DNA from: Fibrobacter sp. UWR2
GTDB taxonomy: Bacteria; Fibrobacterota; Fibrobacteria; Fibrobacterales; Fibrobacteraceae
Length of the DNA stretch: 64,000 nucleotides
Assembly: GCF_002210285.1 (NCBI RefSeq)
Contig: NZ_MWQE01000001.1
Location: 248,001-312,000, forward strand
Direction: 5' to 3'
Positions 32,659-39,982 of the stretch are shown one piece after another; positions within the stretch are counted from its first letter, which is position 1, and each line of letters starts with the position of its first letter. The translations under genes and the position numbers were made by a program. A model generated the notes under the pieces. That model worked only from the letters and a program-made list of their open reading frames with translations. It was not told the origin of the DNA and did no database searches.

Positions 32659-33138
32659 ATGAAACGTATAAGAGATTTCTTTGGTTACTTGCTGGGCGGA
32701 GTTCTTTTTGTTGCCTTGATCCCGACAATCATGTGGCTTGCGTCTGGCATGCCCACGCTGTGGCCGGTCGATACGTGGCGTTGCATTGTGGCGCCTGTCG
32801 TGATGCTTGTGGGCCTTGTGCTGAGTATTTGGACTATCGTCTACATGCGCAATCGTGGCAAAGGAAACCCGATGGATGCTTTCGGCCACGAAGTGGCCCC
32901 GCGTACGCAGCATCTGATGATTGAAGGTCCGTACAAGATTAACCGCAACCCGATGCTTACAGGAACCCTCGTTTATCTCGTGGGTGCCGCCGTGTGGCTG
33001 TGGACTTGGCAATCGTGCGTTGTATTTGTCGCCTTCTTTGCCATCATGATGGTGCAGGTGCTGAGCGAAGAAAAACGCCTCCGCCGCGACTTCGGCGAAG
33101 AATACGAAGAGTATTGCAAACACTCACGAAGGTTTTAG
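32659..33138 (+). CDS. Isoprenylcysteine methyltransferase / phospholipid methyltransferase family protein
   Basis: 159 residues, four predicted membrane segments. GPYKINRNPMLTGTLVYLVG is the ICMT-like SAM-binding motif and E-E-K-R-L-R-R-D-F-G-E-E-Y-E-E-Y the conserved end. These membrane enzymes methylate lipids, isoprenoid ends or heavy metals; bacterial substrates are mostly unknown. CAGGAGA precedes the ATG at 32659. The next small gene starts 3 bases after. Confidence 0.8.
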   Translation: MKRIRDFFGYLLGGVLFVALIPTIMWLASGMPTLWPVDTWRCIVAPVVMLVGLVLSIWTIVYMRNRGKGNPMDAFGHEVAPRTQHLMIEGPYKINRNPMLTGTLVYLVGAAVWLWTWQSCVVFVAFFAIMMVQVLSEEKRLRRDFGEEYEEYCKHSRRF

Positions 33139-33141
33139 TAA

Positions 33142-33477
33142 ATGAAGTTTTTAGCAGTATTCCTTTTGACTCTTTCGTTGGTGGCGACAAGTTCTTTTGC
33201 AGTGTCGCTGAATCCTCCGCTGGTTCTGTCGATGCAGGAATATGAAGGCACTATGACCTCCGACGATTTTGACTATAATGAAAGATCGGAGGCTGATTTC
33301 AGTTTCTTTAAACCCTTTGTGGGCGTAATCTCGTTTATGCTTGTTATTTTTGGTTTTTCCTGGGGTGTGATGGGGGCAGCGGAACTCAAGGACGGGGGCG
33401 ATAACGGAGGTGCGATGCTTGGTGGTGGCCTAGGTATAACTGCTTTAGGGGCCCTAGGCATGTACTGGGCGTTTTGA
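33142..33477 (+). CDS. Small exported membrane protein of unknown function
   Basis: 111 residues. N-terminal signal peptide (cleavage near SSFA, residue 20), a polar central part rich in Asp/Glu/Ser, and two hydrophobic segments at the C-terminus (VGVISFMLVIFGFSWGVMG and a Gly-rich one). No family is recognised. It begins 3 bases after the ICMT-like gene and is likely co-transcribed with it. Confidence 0.65.
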   Translation: MKFLAVFLLTLSLVATSSFAVSLNPPLVLSMQEYEGTMTSDDFDYNERSEADFSFFKPFVGVISFMLVIFGFSWGVMGAAELKDGGDNGGAMLGGGLGITALGALGMYWAF

Positions 33478-33527
33478 TGTGCAAATTTTTCTAAATTATC
33501 CTTCCGTAACAGTAAAGGATACGCTAT

Positions 33528-34820
33528 ATGAATATTCTCGTCGTTGGTAGTGGTGGTCGTGAACATGCCATCGCTCTTGCAGTCAAGAAGTCGCCGCTGT
33601 GCGATACTCTCGTGTGCGCTCCGGGCAACCCGGGCATGGCAAACCTCGGCAAGTGCGTGCCGGTGGATGTGGCCGACCCGAAGGCAATCGCTGACCTCGC
33701 CGTAGCAGAGCATATTGACCTCGCAGTCATCGGCCCCGAAATTCCGCTGGTCGCGGGCGTGGTGGATGAATTCCGCCGTCGCGGTCTTCGCGCATTCGGC
33801 CCGACTGCGGCTGCTGCCGCGCTCGAAGGCTCCAAGGCCTTCAGCAAGGATATCATGAAGAAGTACAACGTGCCGACGGCAGCCTTCGAGACCTTCACCG
33901 ATCTCGCCTCCGCGAAGAAGTTCCTTGCCGAACACCCGGCTCCGATCGTGGTGAAGGCGTCGGGCCTCGCTGCGGGCAAGGGCGCCATCGTCTGCATGAC
34001 CGACAAGGAAGCGAACGACGCTGTCGAAGAAATGCTCGGCGACAAGGCCGTCTTCGGCGAATCCGGCAAGACGGTCGTGATTGAAGAATTCATGGACGGC
34101 GAAGAAGCCTCCATCTTCGTGGTTTGCGACGGCAAGGACTACGTGATTCTCTCTTCTGCCCAGGACCACAAGCGCGTCTTTGACGACGACAAGGGCCCGA
34201 ACACCGGTGGAATGGGCGCCTACAGCCCGGCTCCGGTGGTGACGGACGCTCTCCTCGACGAGGTGAAAAAGACGATTATCGAACCGACCCTCAAGGGCAT
34301 GGCCGCCGAAGGCAAGCCCTACACGGGCGTGCTCTACGTGGGCATCATGGTGACTGCGAAGGGCCCGAAGGTCGTGGAATACAACTGCCGCCTCGGCGAC
34401 CCCGAATGCCAGATTGTGCTCCCGCTCTACGACGGCGATGTGCTCGCATTGTTCGATGCTGCCGAAAAGGGCGAACTCGCCAAGCTCGGTGCCCCGAAGG
34501 CTCCGAAGGGCAGCTCCGCTATCGTTGTGCTCGCAAGCGCCGGTTATCCGGGCTCCTACGAAAAGGGCAAGGTCGTCACGGGTATCGAAGAAGCCGAAAA
34601 GAACGGCGCCCAGGTGCTCCACGCCGGTACCAAGATGGTCGATGGCAAGCTGGTCACGAACGGTGGTCGCGTGTTCGGCGTGGTGGGCCATGGCGAAACG
34701 CTCCAGGCCGCTCTCGACATCGCTTACGAAGCCGCCGAGAAGGTTCAGTTCGAAGGCAAGTTCTACCGCAAGGACATCGGCAAGAAGGGCTTGGCCCGTC
34801 TCGCCAAGATGGCGAAATAA
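33528..34820 (+). CDS. purD: Phosphoribosylamine-glycine ligase
   Basis: Second step of purine synthesis, ATP-grasp enzyme. 430 residues, normal length. It opens NILVVGSGGREHAIA; other landmarks are GPEIPLVAGVVDEF, VVKASGLAAGKGAIV, PNTGGMGAYSPAPV, and EYNCRLGDPECQIVLP. purE follows after 11 bases, so both are one operon. High C/G-ending codon use suggests good expression. Confidence 0.97.
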   Translation: MNILVVGSGGREHAIALAVKKSPLCDTLVCAPGNPGMANLGKCVPVDVADPKAIADLAVAEHIDLAVIGPEIPLVAGVVDEFRRRGLRAFGPTAAAAALEGSKAFSKDIMKKYNVPTAAFETFTDLASAKKFLAEHPAPIVVKASGLAAGKGAIVCMTDKEANDAVEEMLGDKAVFGESGKTVVIEEFMDGEEASIFVVCDGKDYVILSSAQDHKRVFDDDKGPNTGGMGAYSPAPVVTDALLDEVKKTIIEPTLKGMAAEGKPYTGVLYVGIMVTAKGPKVVEYNCRLGDPECQIVLPLYDGDVLALFDAAEKGELAKLGAPKAPKGSSAIVVLASAGYPGSYEKGKVVTGIEEAEKNGAQVLHAGTKMVDGKLVTNGGRVFGVVGHGETLQAALDIAYEAAEKVQFEGKFYRKDIGKKGLARLAKMAK

Positions 34821-34831
34821 GAGGTAACAAA

Positions 34832-35305
34832 ATGGATTTGAAAGAAAATGCAAAGGTCGGTATCGTTGCGGGTAGCAAGTCCGACCAGGAAACTGTAGAT
34901 AAAATCACCGCCGTGCTTGACAGCTTCGGCATCGTGTGGGAATACAACATCCTCTCTGCACACCGCACCCCGAACGCCACCGCGAAGTATGCTCGCGAAG
35001 CCGCCGGGCGAGGCCTCCAGGTCCTCATCGGTGTCGCTGGCCTCGCTGCAGCCCTCCCGGGCGTGCTCGCAGGGCACACCATCCTTCCCGTTATCGGTCT
35101 GCCCTGCGCCGGCGGCCCGCTCAACGGCGTCGATGCCCTGCACTCCATCGTGCAGATGCCCCCGGGAATCCCGGTGGCAACAGTCGGCATCGGCAACGGC
35201 AAGAATGCCGGTTACCTCGCCGCCCACATCGTCGCCATCGCAGATCCGGCTGTCCGTGAGAAGCTCGTCGCTTACCGCAAGAGCCTCGGGGATATCGAGG
35301 GCTAG
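34832..35305 (+). CDS. purE: N5-carboxyaminoimidazole ribonucleotide mutase
   Basis: 157 residues. GIVAGSKSD, SAHRTPNATAKYA and LPVIGLPCAGGPLNGVDALHSIVQMP are the class I PurE signatures (Ser/His substrate binding). AGAGG precedes ATG 34832. Class I PurE normally needs PurK; purK is not in this window. It follows purD by 11 bases, and a gene for a DUF3108 protein begins 26 bases later. Confidence 0.95.
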   Translation: MDLKENAKVGIVAGSKSDQETVDKITAVLDSFGIVWEYNILSAHRTPNATAKYAREAAGRGLQVLIGVAGLAAALPGVLAGHTILPVIGLPCAGGPLNGVDALHSIVQMPPGIPVATVGIGNGKNAGYLAAHIVAIADPAVREKLVAYRKSLGDIEG

Positions 35306-35331
35306 TCTGCGTGATGTTTAGGAGGAACACC

Positions 35332-36102
35332 ATGCCCGGTGCAAGGATTGTCGCGCTCGCGATGTTCCTTGCCGCATTCTGCTTCGCGGGCGAACCGAAC
35401 CTGCCGGAGGTCAAGGCCCCGTGGATGAAGGGCGAACGCTTGACCTTCAGTCTCGGTTGGGGCCCGATTACCGCGGGTGAGGCTACGCTTGAAGTGAAAC
35501 CCCTCCCGGAGGGCAAGACGGAGTTCCTCTCGTTCGCGCAGGGCAACAGCACCATCACGCGCATCTACCCCGTGTACGATACGGTCTATACCCGTGTGCG
35601 CAACAAGGGACTCATGACCGAGGTCTTCCGCAAGCAGCTGCACGAGGGCAAGTTTCACAATACTTCCGTCATCCGCTTCGACCGCAAGGGCGAGAAGGCC
35701 TGGCTTTCCGACACGGTGTTCACCGACATGAAGACCCGCAAGGTCAAACGCTCTGCCGATACCGCGGTCACCATCCAGGGCATGGAGCACAGCATTATGT
35801 CGGCGTTCTACTACGTGCGCACGATGCCCCTCACGGTCGGCGATACGACCCGTTTTTCGGCGGTGAGCGGCAAGAAGCGTTACGAACTGAAGGTGCTAGT
35901 CCACGGGCGGGAATCGCTCAAGACGGTTATCGGAAACGTGAATACGGTCAAGGTGGAACCGGTGCTCGACGGCGACGGAATATTCAACTCCAAGGGCCGT
36001 ATTTTCATCTGGCTCACGGACGATGACCGCCGGATTCCGGTGCTCATGCAATGCGAAATCGCGTTGGGGAGTATCAAGGCGAAGCTCACCAAGGCGGAAT
36101 AG
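35332..36102 (+). CDS. DUF3108 exported protein
   Basis: 256 residues. AGGAGG (35320-35325) sets the ATG at 35332. A signal peptide (ending near CFAGE) precedes KGERLTFSLGWGPITAGEATLEV, the standard opening of DUF3108, a beta-rich domain found in Gram-negative periplasmic proteins. No enzyme motif visible. It may be read through from purDE, as no terminator is seen between. Confidence 0.8.
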   Translation: MPGARIVALAMFLAAFCFAGEPNLPEVKAPWMKGERLTFSLGWGPITAGEATLEVKPLPEGKTEFLSFAQGNSTITRIYPVYDTVYTRVRNKGLMTEVFRKQLHEGKFHNTSVIRFDRKGEKAWLSDTVFTDMKTRKVKRSADTAVTIQGMEHSIMSAFYYVRTMPLTVGDTTRFSAVSGKKRYELKVLVHGRESLKTVIGNVNTVKVEPVLDGDGIFNSKGRIFIWLTDDDRRIPVLMQCEIALGSIKAKLTKAE

Positions 36103-36165
36103 GTCGAAAATCTCCCTAAAAGTGCCTTTTTTTGCCAAGATTAAGGAACTTTTACAACAATGTGT

Positions 36166-36195
36166 TTGGAAAAAAAGCGGATAATAATTTATATT
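36166..36195 (+). promoter_or_regulatory. Promoter of the barrel-like protein gene at 36227
   Basis: TTGGAA (36166-36171), 18-base spacer, TATATT (36190-36195), 31 bases before the start codon. Confidence 0.55.
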
Positions 36196-36226
36196 CCAAA
36201 GGTGATTTTATAATCAGAGGCTTTTA

Positions 36227-37171
36227 ATGTTTAAAAAAGTGATTTTGTTGCTGTGCGTGCTCTGTCTTATGGCATGGGCTGGCAAGCCCAAGGCTAAGTC
36301 TGCTGCTCCTGCGCCCAAGGCTGCCGTTGAAGACGAATTTGATGACAGCGGTTTTGAATCGGCAGATTCCGAAGAATCGTCTCAGGCAAGTGTTGCTGGC
36401 GACGACGATGAGGATTTCGAAGAGGCTGAGGACCCCTCTCTTACGGGTGCCCAGAAAGCAGACCTCGATGCCCGCAAGAAGTTCGAAGAAGAGCAGCGTC
36501 TGGATGAATACGCCAACTCCCTGCGCCGTCGTAACTGGCTCAAGGACCGTCTGATTTTCCAGATCGGTATGGGTTCCCGTTACCCGTTCATGGGTGAAAC
36601 CGGCATGGGTATGGGCTTTGGTCTCGGCGCCGAATACATCACGCGCTGGGGCCTTGGTGTCTACGCGTCCGGCGGTCTTCTTCCCAAGGGCGATGACAAC
36701 GACTTCGAAGGTATTGAACTCGAGGGAGGCTACGGCTACAAGGTGGGTATCAACTACTACCTCTTCCCGAAGAACCCGCTGCACTTGGGTGTGTCTGCCT
36801 CTTATGGTACGGTATACTACGACCACAACGTGGAACCGAAGGACGGCGTCCGTCCGCTTATCACGGTTAACGGCTACCAGTTCGACGTGCTTATCTCCTA
36901 CATGACCAACGAATGGTACTACCTGCAGTTCTCCGTGGGTATGTACTACTCTCCCGAACTGGGCAAGGAAACTCCGGAAGAAAACCCGAGCCTGCGCTAC
37001 CAGTCCGAAGGTAGTTCTAAGATCATTTCGTCCGTGGTCAATCCCGATGGCATGAGCAAGACGGGTATTGTTTTCGGCATTGCTATCGGCTATGCGCTTC
37101 CGGAATTCTTCCCGGACGATACCGAAAAGCGCCGCCGCCAGCGTGAGAAGGAACGCAACCGCTCCAGGTAA
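36227..37171 (+). CDS. Predicted outer-membrane beta-barrel protein
   Basis: 314 residues. A signal peptide (cleavage near AWAG) is followed by a Lys/Ala then strongly acidic Glu/Asp/Ser stretch (about residues 30-75), a short coiled-coil-like segment, and then about eight alternating amphipathic strands (e.g. IFQIGMGSRYPFMG, LGVYASGGLLP, YYLQFSVGMYYS). It ends in a very basic tail (KRRRQREKERNRSR), odd for an outer-membrane protein, whose strand usually ends in an aromatic residue. The class is inferred from strand pattern only. Confidence 0.55.
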   Translation: MFKKVILLLCVLCLMAWAGKPKAKSAAPAPKAAVEDEFDDSGFESADSEESSQASVAGDDDEDFEEAEDPSLTGAQKADLDARKKFEEEQRLDEYANSLRRRNWLKDRLIFQIGMGSRYPFMGETGMGMGFGLGAEYITRWGLGVYASGGLLPKGDDNDFEGIELEGGYGYKVGINYYLFPKNPLHLGVSASYGTVYYDHNVEPKDGVRPLITVNGYQFDVLISYMTNEWYYLQFSVGMYYSPELGKETPEENPSLRYQSEGSSKIISSVVNPDGMSKTGIVFGIAIGYALPEFFPDDTEKRRRQREKERNRSR

Positions 37172-37191
37172 TCTGGACTTGGGAAAGTTTG

Positions 37192-37222
37192 AAAACCGTG
37201 GGCTGTGCCTGCGGTTTTTTTT
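37192..37222 (+). terminator. Terminator after 37171
   Basis: AAAACCGTGGGC (37192-37203) pairs with GCCTGCGGTTTT (37207-37218) with two wobble pairs, and the T-run continues to 37222. Confidence 0.85.
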
Positions 37223-37268
37223 GTATTGGGGAGCCGTTGTCCCGCCGACTTTCTATCTTTGGGCTACT

Positions 37269-38999
37269 ATGGCAACCATCCCTACCCTCAAAGAAAATCT
37301 CGTTATTGAAAATATCCGCCCGAATATCGAGGGCGGCCGTTTTATGCTCAAGCGCGAACCGGGCGATTCCGTGACTCTCCAGGCGGACATTTTCCGCCAC
37401 AGCCACGAGAAGTACGACGCCGCGATTTTCTATCGCCACGTGAGCAAGAAGAAGTGGGAGAAGGCTCCCATGCATTTCGTGGATAACGACCTCTGGGAAG
37501 GTACGTTTACGGTCAACAGCATTGGCTACTACGAATACAAGATTTGTGCCTGGACAAAGGAACCGAAGGATGTCCCGACGGAAAGCCCCGTGATGAAGCT
37601 CCGCGTGGACCCCTCCTACAGCCGCATCGGCACATGGTACGAAATGTGGCCGAAGAGCCAGGGAACGGACCCCAAGAAGAGTGCGACCTGGAAGGATTGC
37701 GAAAAGCAACTCGACTACATTGCCGACCTCGGATTCGATACGGTCTACCTGGTGCCTATCCACCCGATCGGTGTCACCAACCGCAAGGGCGCAAACAACG
37801 CGCTGCATGCCAAGACCGACAAGAAGGGGAATCCGCTTGAACCGGGATGCCCGTATGCCGTAGGCAACAAGCACGGTGGCCACTATGACGTGGACCCGGA
37901 ACTTGGCACCATGAAGGAATTCGAACATTTTGCGAAGGCTGCCCGCGAAAAGGGCCTGCGCCTCGCGCTCGATATCGCTCTCAACTGCAGCCCCGACCAC
38001 CCGTACGTGAAGAGCCACCCGGAATGGTTCTACCACGAACCGGACGGCAGTATCAAGTTTGCGGAAAACCCGCCCAAGAAGTACGAGGATATCTACCCGT
38101 TCGACTACTACAACGAGAACTACAAGGCTCTCTGGCAGGAAATCGAGAATATTATCTTGTTCTGGGCCGACAAGGGTATTGAAATCTTCCGCATCGACAA
38201 CCCGCATACCAAGCCGTTCCCGTTCTGGGAATGGCTCATCGCTGACGTGAAGGAAAAGCGCCCGGAACTCGTGTTCCTCGCCGAGGCCTTCACCCGCCCG
38301 AAGATGATGCACCGCCTTGCAAAATCCGGCTTCGACATGAGCTACACGTATTTCGCCTGGCGTAGCGCCAAGTGGGAATTCGAGCAGTACCTGAAGGAAC
38401 TCACGCAGAGCGATGCCAAGGAATACATGCGCGGCATCTTCTTCCCGACCACTCCGGATATCTTCCCGAAGTACCTCGCTTACAAGGGACCGAACGCCTT
38501 CAAGCAGCGCTACTTCCTGGCCGGCACGCTTTCTAGCCTCACCGGCATGTACAACGGCTACGAGCTGTGCGAGAACATTCCCTCGCCGGTCAAGGAAGAA
38601 CTCGCCGACAGCGAGAAGTACCAGTACAAGGTCCACAACTGGAAGGGCCCGGGTATCCAGGATTTCGTGCGCCGCGTGAATACCGCCCGACAGGAACATA
38701 TCGCCTTGCAGGAATACGACAACCTGGACTTCCACTACTGCGCCAACGATCAGCTGATGGTCTACTCCAAGAAGACTGGCGATGACGTTATCTTGTGCGT
38801 ATGCAACATGGACATGGACAACGCGCAGGAAGGTATGGTGGAACTCGACATGGGCAAGCTCGGACTTGCGCCGGATTCATTCTTCTTCCTGAAGGACCTG
38901 ATTACCGACGAGAGTTTCGTCTGGCGCGGCAATCGCAACTTTGTGCGCCTTGACCCGGCAAAGGCTCCTGGCCACCTGCTCGTGCTCAAGAAGATCTAG
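37269..38999 (+). CDS. glgE: GlgE-like alpha-1,4-glucan:maltose-1-phosphate maltosyltransferase (GH13_3)
   Basis: 576 residues. The GH13 barrel has WYEMWPKS, LGFDTVYLVPIHPIG with the following K-G-x-N-N, FRIDNPHTKPFPFWEW (nucleophile Asp310) and FLAEAFTRPKMM (acid/base Glu339); these last two match GlgE rather than ordinary amylases. GlgE extends alpha-glucan using maltose-1-phosphate. It is about 80-120 residues shorter at the N-terminus than actinobacterial GlgE, while the beta-sandwich (YDAAIFYRHV...YYEYKICAW) is present. It stands alone between terminators; TreS, Mak and GlgB are not in this window. GH13 and MalQ genes lie 20 kb away. Confidence 0.85.
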   Translation: MATIPTLKENLVIENIRPNIEGGRFMLKREPGDSVTLQADIFRHSHEKYDAAIFYRHVSKKKWEKAPMHFVDNDLWEGTFTVNSIGYYEYKICAWTKEPKDVPTESPVMKLRVDPSYSRIGTWYEMWPKSQGTDPKKSATWKDCEKQLDYIADLGFDTVYLVPIHPIGVTNRKGANNALHAKTDKKGNPLEPGCPYAVGNKHGGHYDVDPELGTMKEFEHFAKAAREKGLRLALDIALNCSPDHPYVKSHPEWFYHEPDGSIKFAENPPKKYEDIYPFDYYNENYKALWQEIENIILFWADKGIEIFRIDNPHTKPFPFWEWLIADVKEKRPELVFLAEAFTRPKMMHRLAKSGFDMSYTYFAWRSAKWEFEQYLKELTQSDAKEYMRGIFFPTTPDIFPKYLAYKGPNAFKQRYFLAGTLSSLTGMYNGYELCENIPSPVKEELADSEKYQYKVHNWKGPGIQDFVRRVNTARQEHIALQEYDNLDFHYCANDQLMVYSKKTGDDVILCVCNMDMDNAQEGMVELDMGKLGLAPDSFFFLKDLITDESFVWRGNRNFVRLDPAKAPGHLLVLKKI

Positions 39000-39050
39000 T
39001 AGGTAATCGCCACGCATCTTCGATGCCTGCGATGACATTTTTAATATGAG

Positions 39051-39080
39051 AAAAGCCACACGTTTCCGTGCGGCTTTTTT
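39051..39080. terminator. Bidirectional terminator between glgE and the barrel lipoprotein gene
   Basis: AAAAGCCACACG (39051-39062) pairs with CGTGCGGCTTTT (39067-39078) with one mismatch; T-runs are present on both strands. Confidence 0.8.
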
Positions 39081-39099
39081 GCGTATGATGAGTGGAATT

Positions 39100-39885
39100 C
39101 TAGAACAGGAATGTTTTCCCGAGGGAGGCCACGAACGAAGCGTTCGAGTTCGTGAACACGCCTCCGTGGAATCCGCTCGGGTGGAAGTACGAGATCCCCA
39201 GCTGGGTGTCCCACTCCTTCACCTTTTCGGCGAACGTGATGGCGTATTCGACAGATATGGCGCCTGCGCTCCCGTTCTCGCCGAAGCGGGGCCCGAACCA
39301 GGCAGAGGCGGTGGGCCTCCAGTCGAACTTTCCGTCGACATTCTTGACGAGATGCTGCGATTCTAGACGGTCACGCTTGCTCTCGAAGTCTCCGCCGCCT
39401 TGGTAGAACTGGAATCCGCCGGCAGCACCCAGAAACAGGTGGCTACCGATATTGAACTCTGCACCGGCGAGAATGCGTTCCTGAATATTCCAGAACGTAT
39501 AGTCCTTGTCTCCGTCGTCGCTTGCGAGCCATTCGTTGTAGGTGCGGCTGCACGGGGTGTCATTGCAGCCGAACTGCAGCGTACCGGCATATCCTGCGAC
39601 CGATGCGCTCACGAACAGCGGGGAAATTGCGCTTGCAGGGTGGAACCCGATGGTGGCTGCACCACCGCCTGCATTCACCTGCTCCACGTTGAGTCCGGTA
39701 GAGCCGATTGTGCCGAATGCGTCGACAGAAAGGTCGATTTGCTTTTCGCCTGCCGGCGAGATCTTCGGTTGGTGTGCCGTCGTCATCGGGGCCGATCCCA
39801 TGGATTGCATTGAAGGGGCTATACACCCGGTCAATGCAAGGGCAGCGATACTTGCAGCCAGCAGTAATGGTTTCTTTGTATTCAT
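39100..39885 (-). CDS. Lipoprotein with predicted beta-barrel/sandwich domain
   Basis: 261 residues. Lipobox LALTGC (Cys near residue 21) followed by a Ser/Met/Pro-rich spacer. The remainder is rich in amphipathic strands (e.g. LFVSASVAGYAGTLQFG, LFLGAAGGFQFYQGGG, GAISVEYAITFAEK) and ends with Phe (SLGKTFLF), as outer-membrane barrels do. Two cysteines (CNDTPC) may form a disulfide. No named family is recognised. It has its own unit, ending at the shared terminator. Confidence 0.6.
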   Translation of the reverse strand: MNTKKPLLLAASIAALALTGCIAPSMQSMGSAPMTTAHQPKISPAGEKQIDLSVDAFGTIGSTGLNVEQVNAGGGAATIGFHPASAISPLFVSASVAGYAGTLQFGCNDTPCSRTYNEWLASDDGDKDYTFWNIQERILAGAEFNIGSHLFLGAAGGFQFYQGGGDFESKRDRLESQHLVKNVDGKFDWRPTASAWFGPRFGENGSAGAISVEYAITFAEKVKEWDTQLGISYFHPSGFHGGVFTNSNASFVASLGKTFLF

Positions 39886-39982
39886 TTTTCATCCCATTGT
39901 GGCTCCCCTTTTGGGGGAGGAATATGTTGTTCTCATAAATTACCTTATCCGTTATCCTGTGTCAATAATGGATGAGGGTCGG

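Noticed and set aside
33273-34853. 526-codon minus-strand frame over purD
   Set aside because: Antisense shadow of purD; no start signal and unnatural composition.
37083-38735. 550-codon minus-strand frame over glgE
   Set aside because: Antisense shadow; the plus strand encodes a clear GH13 enzyme.
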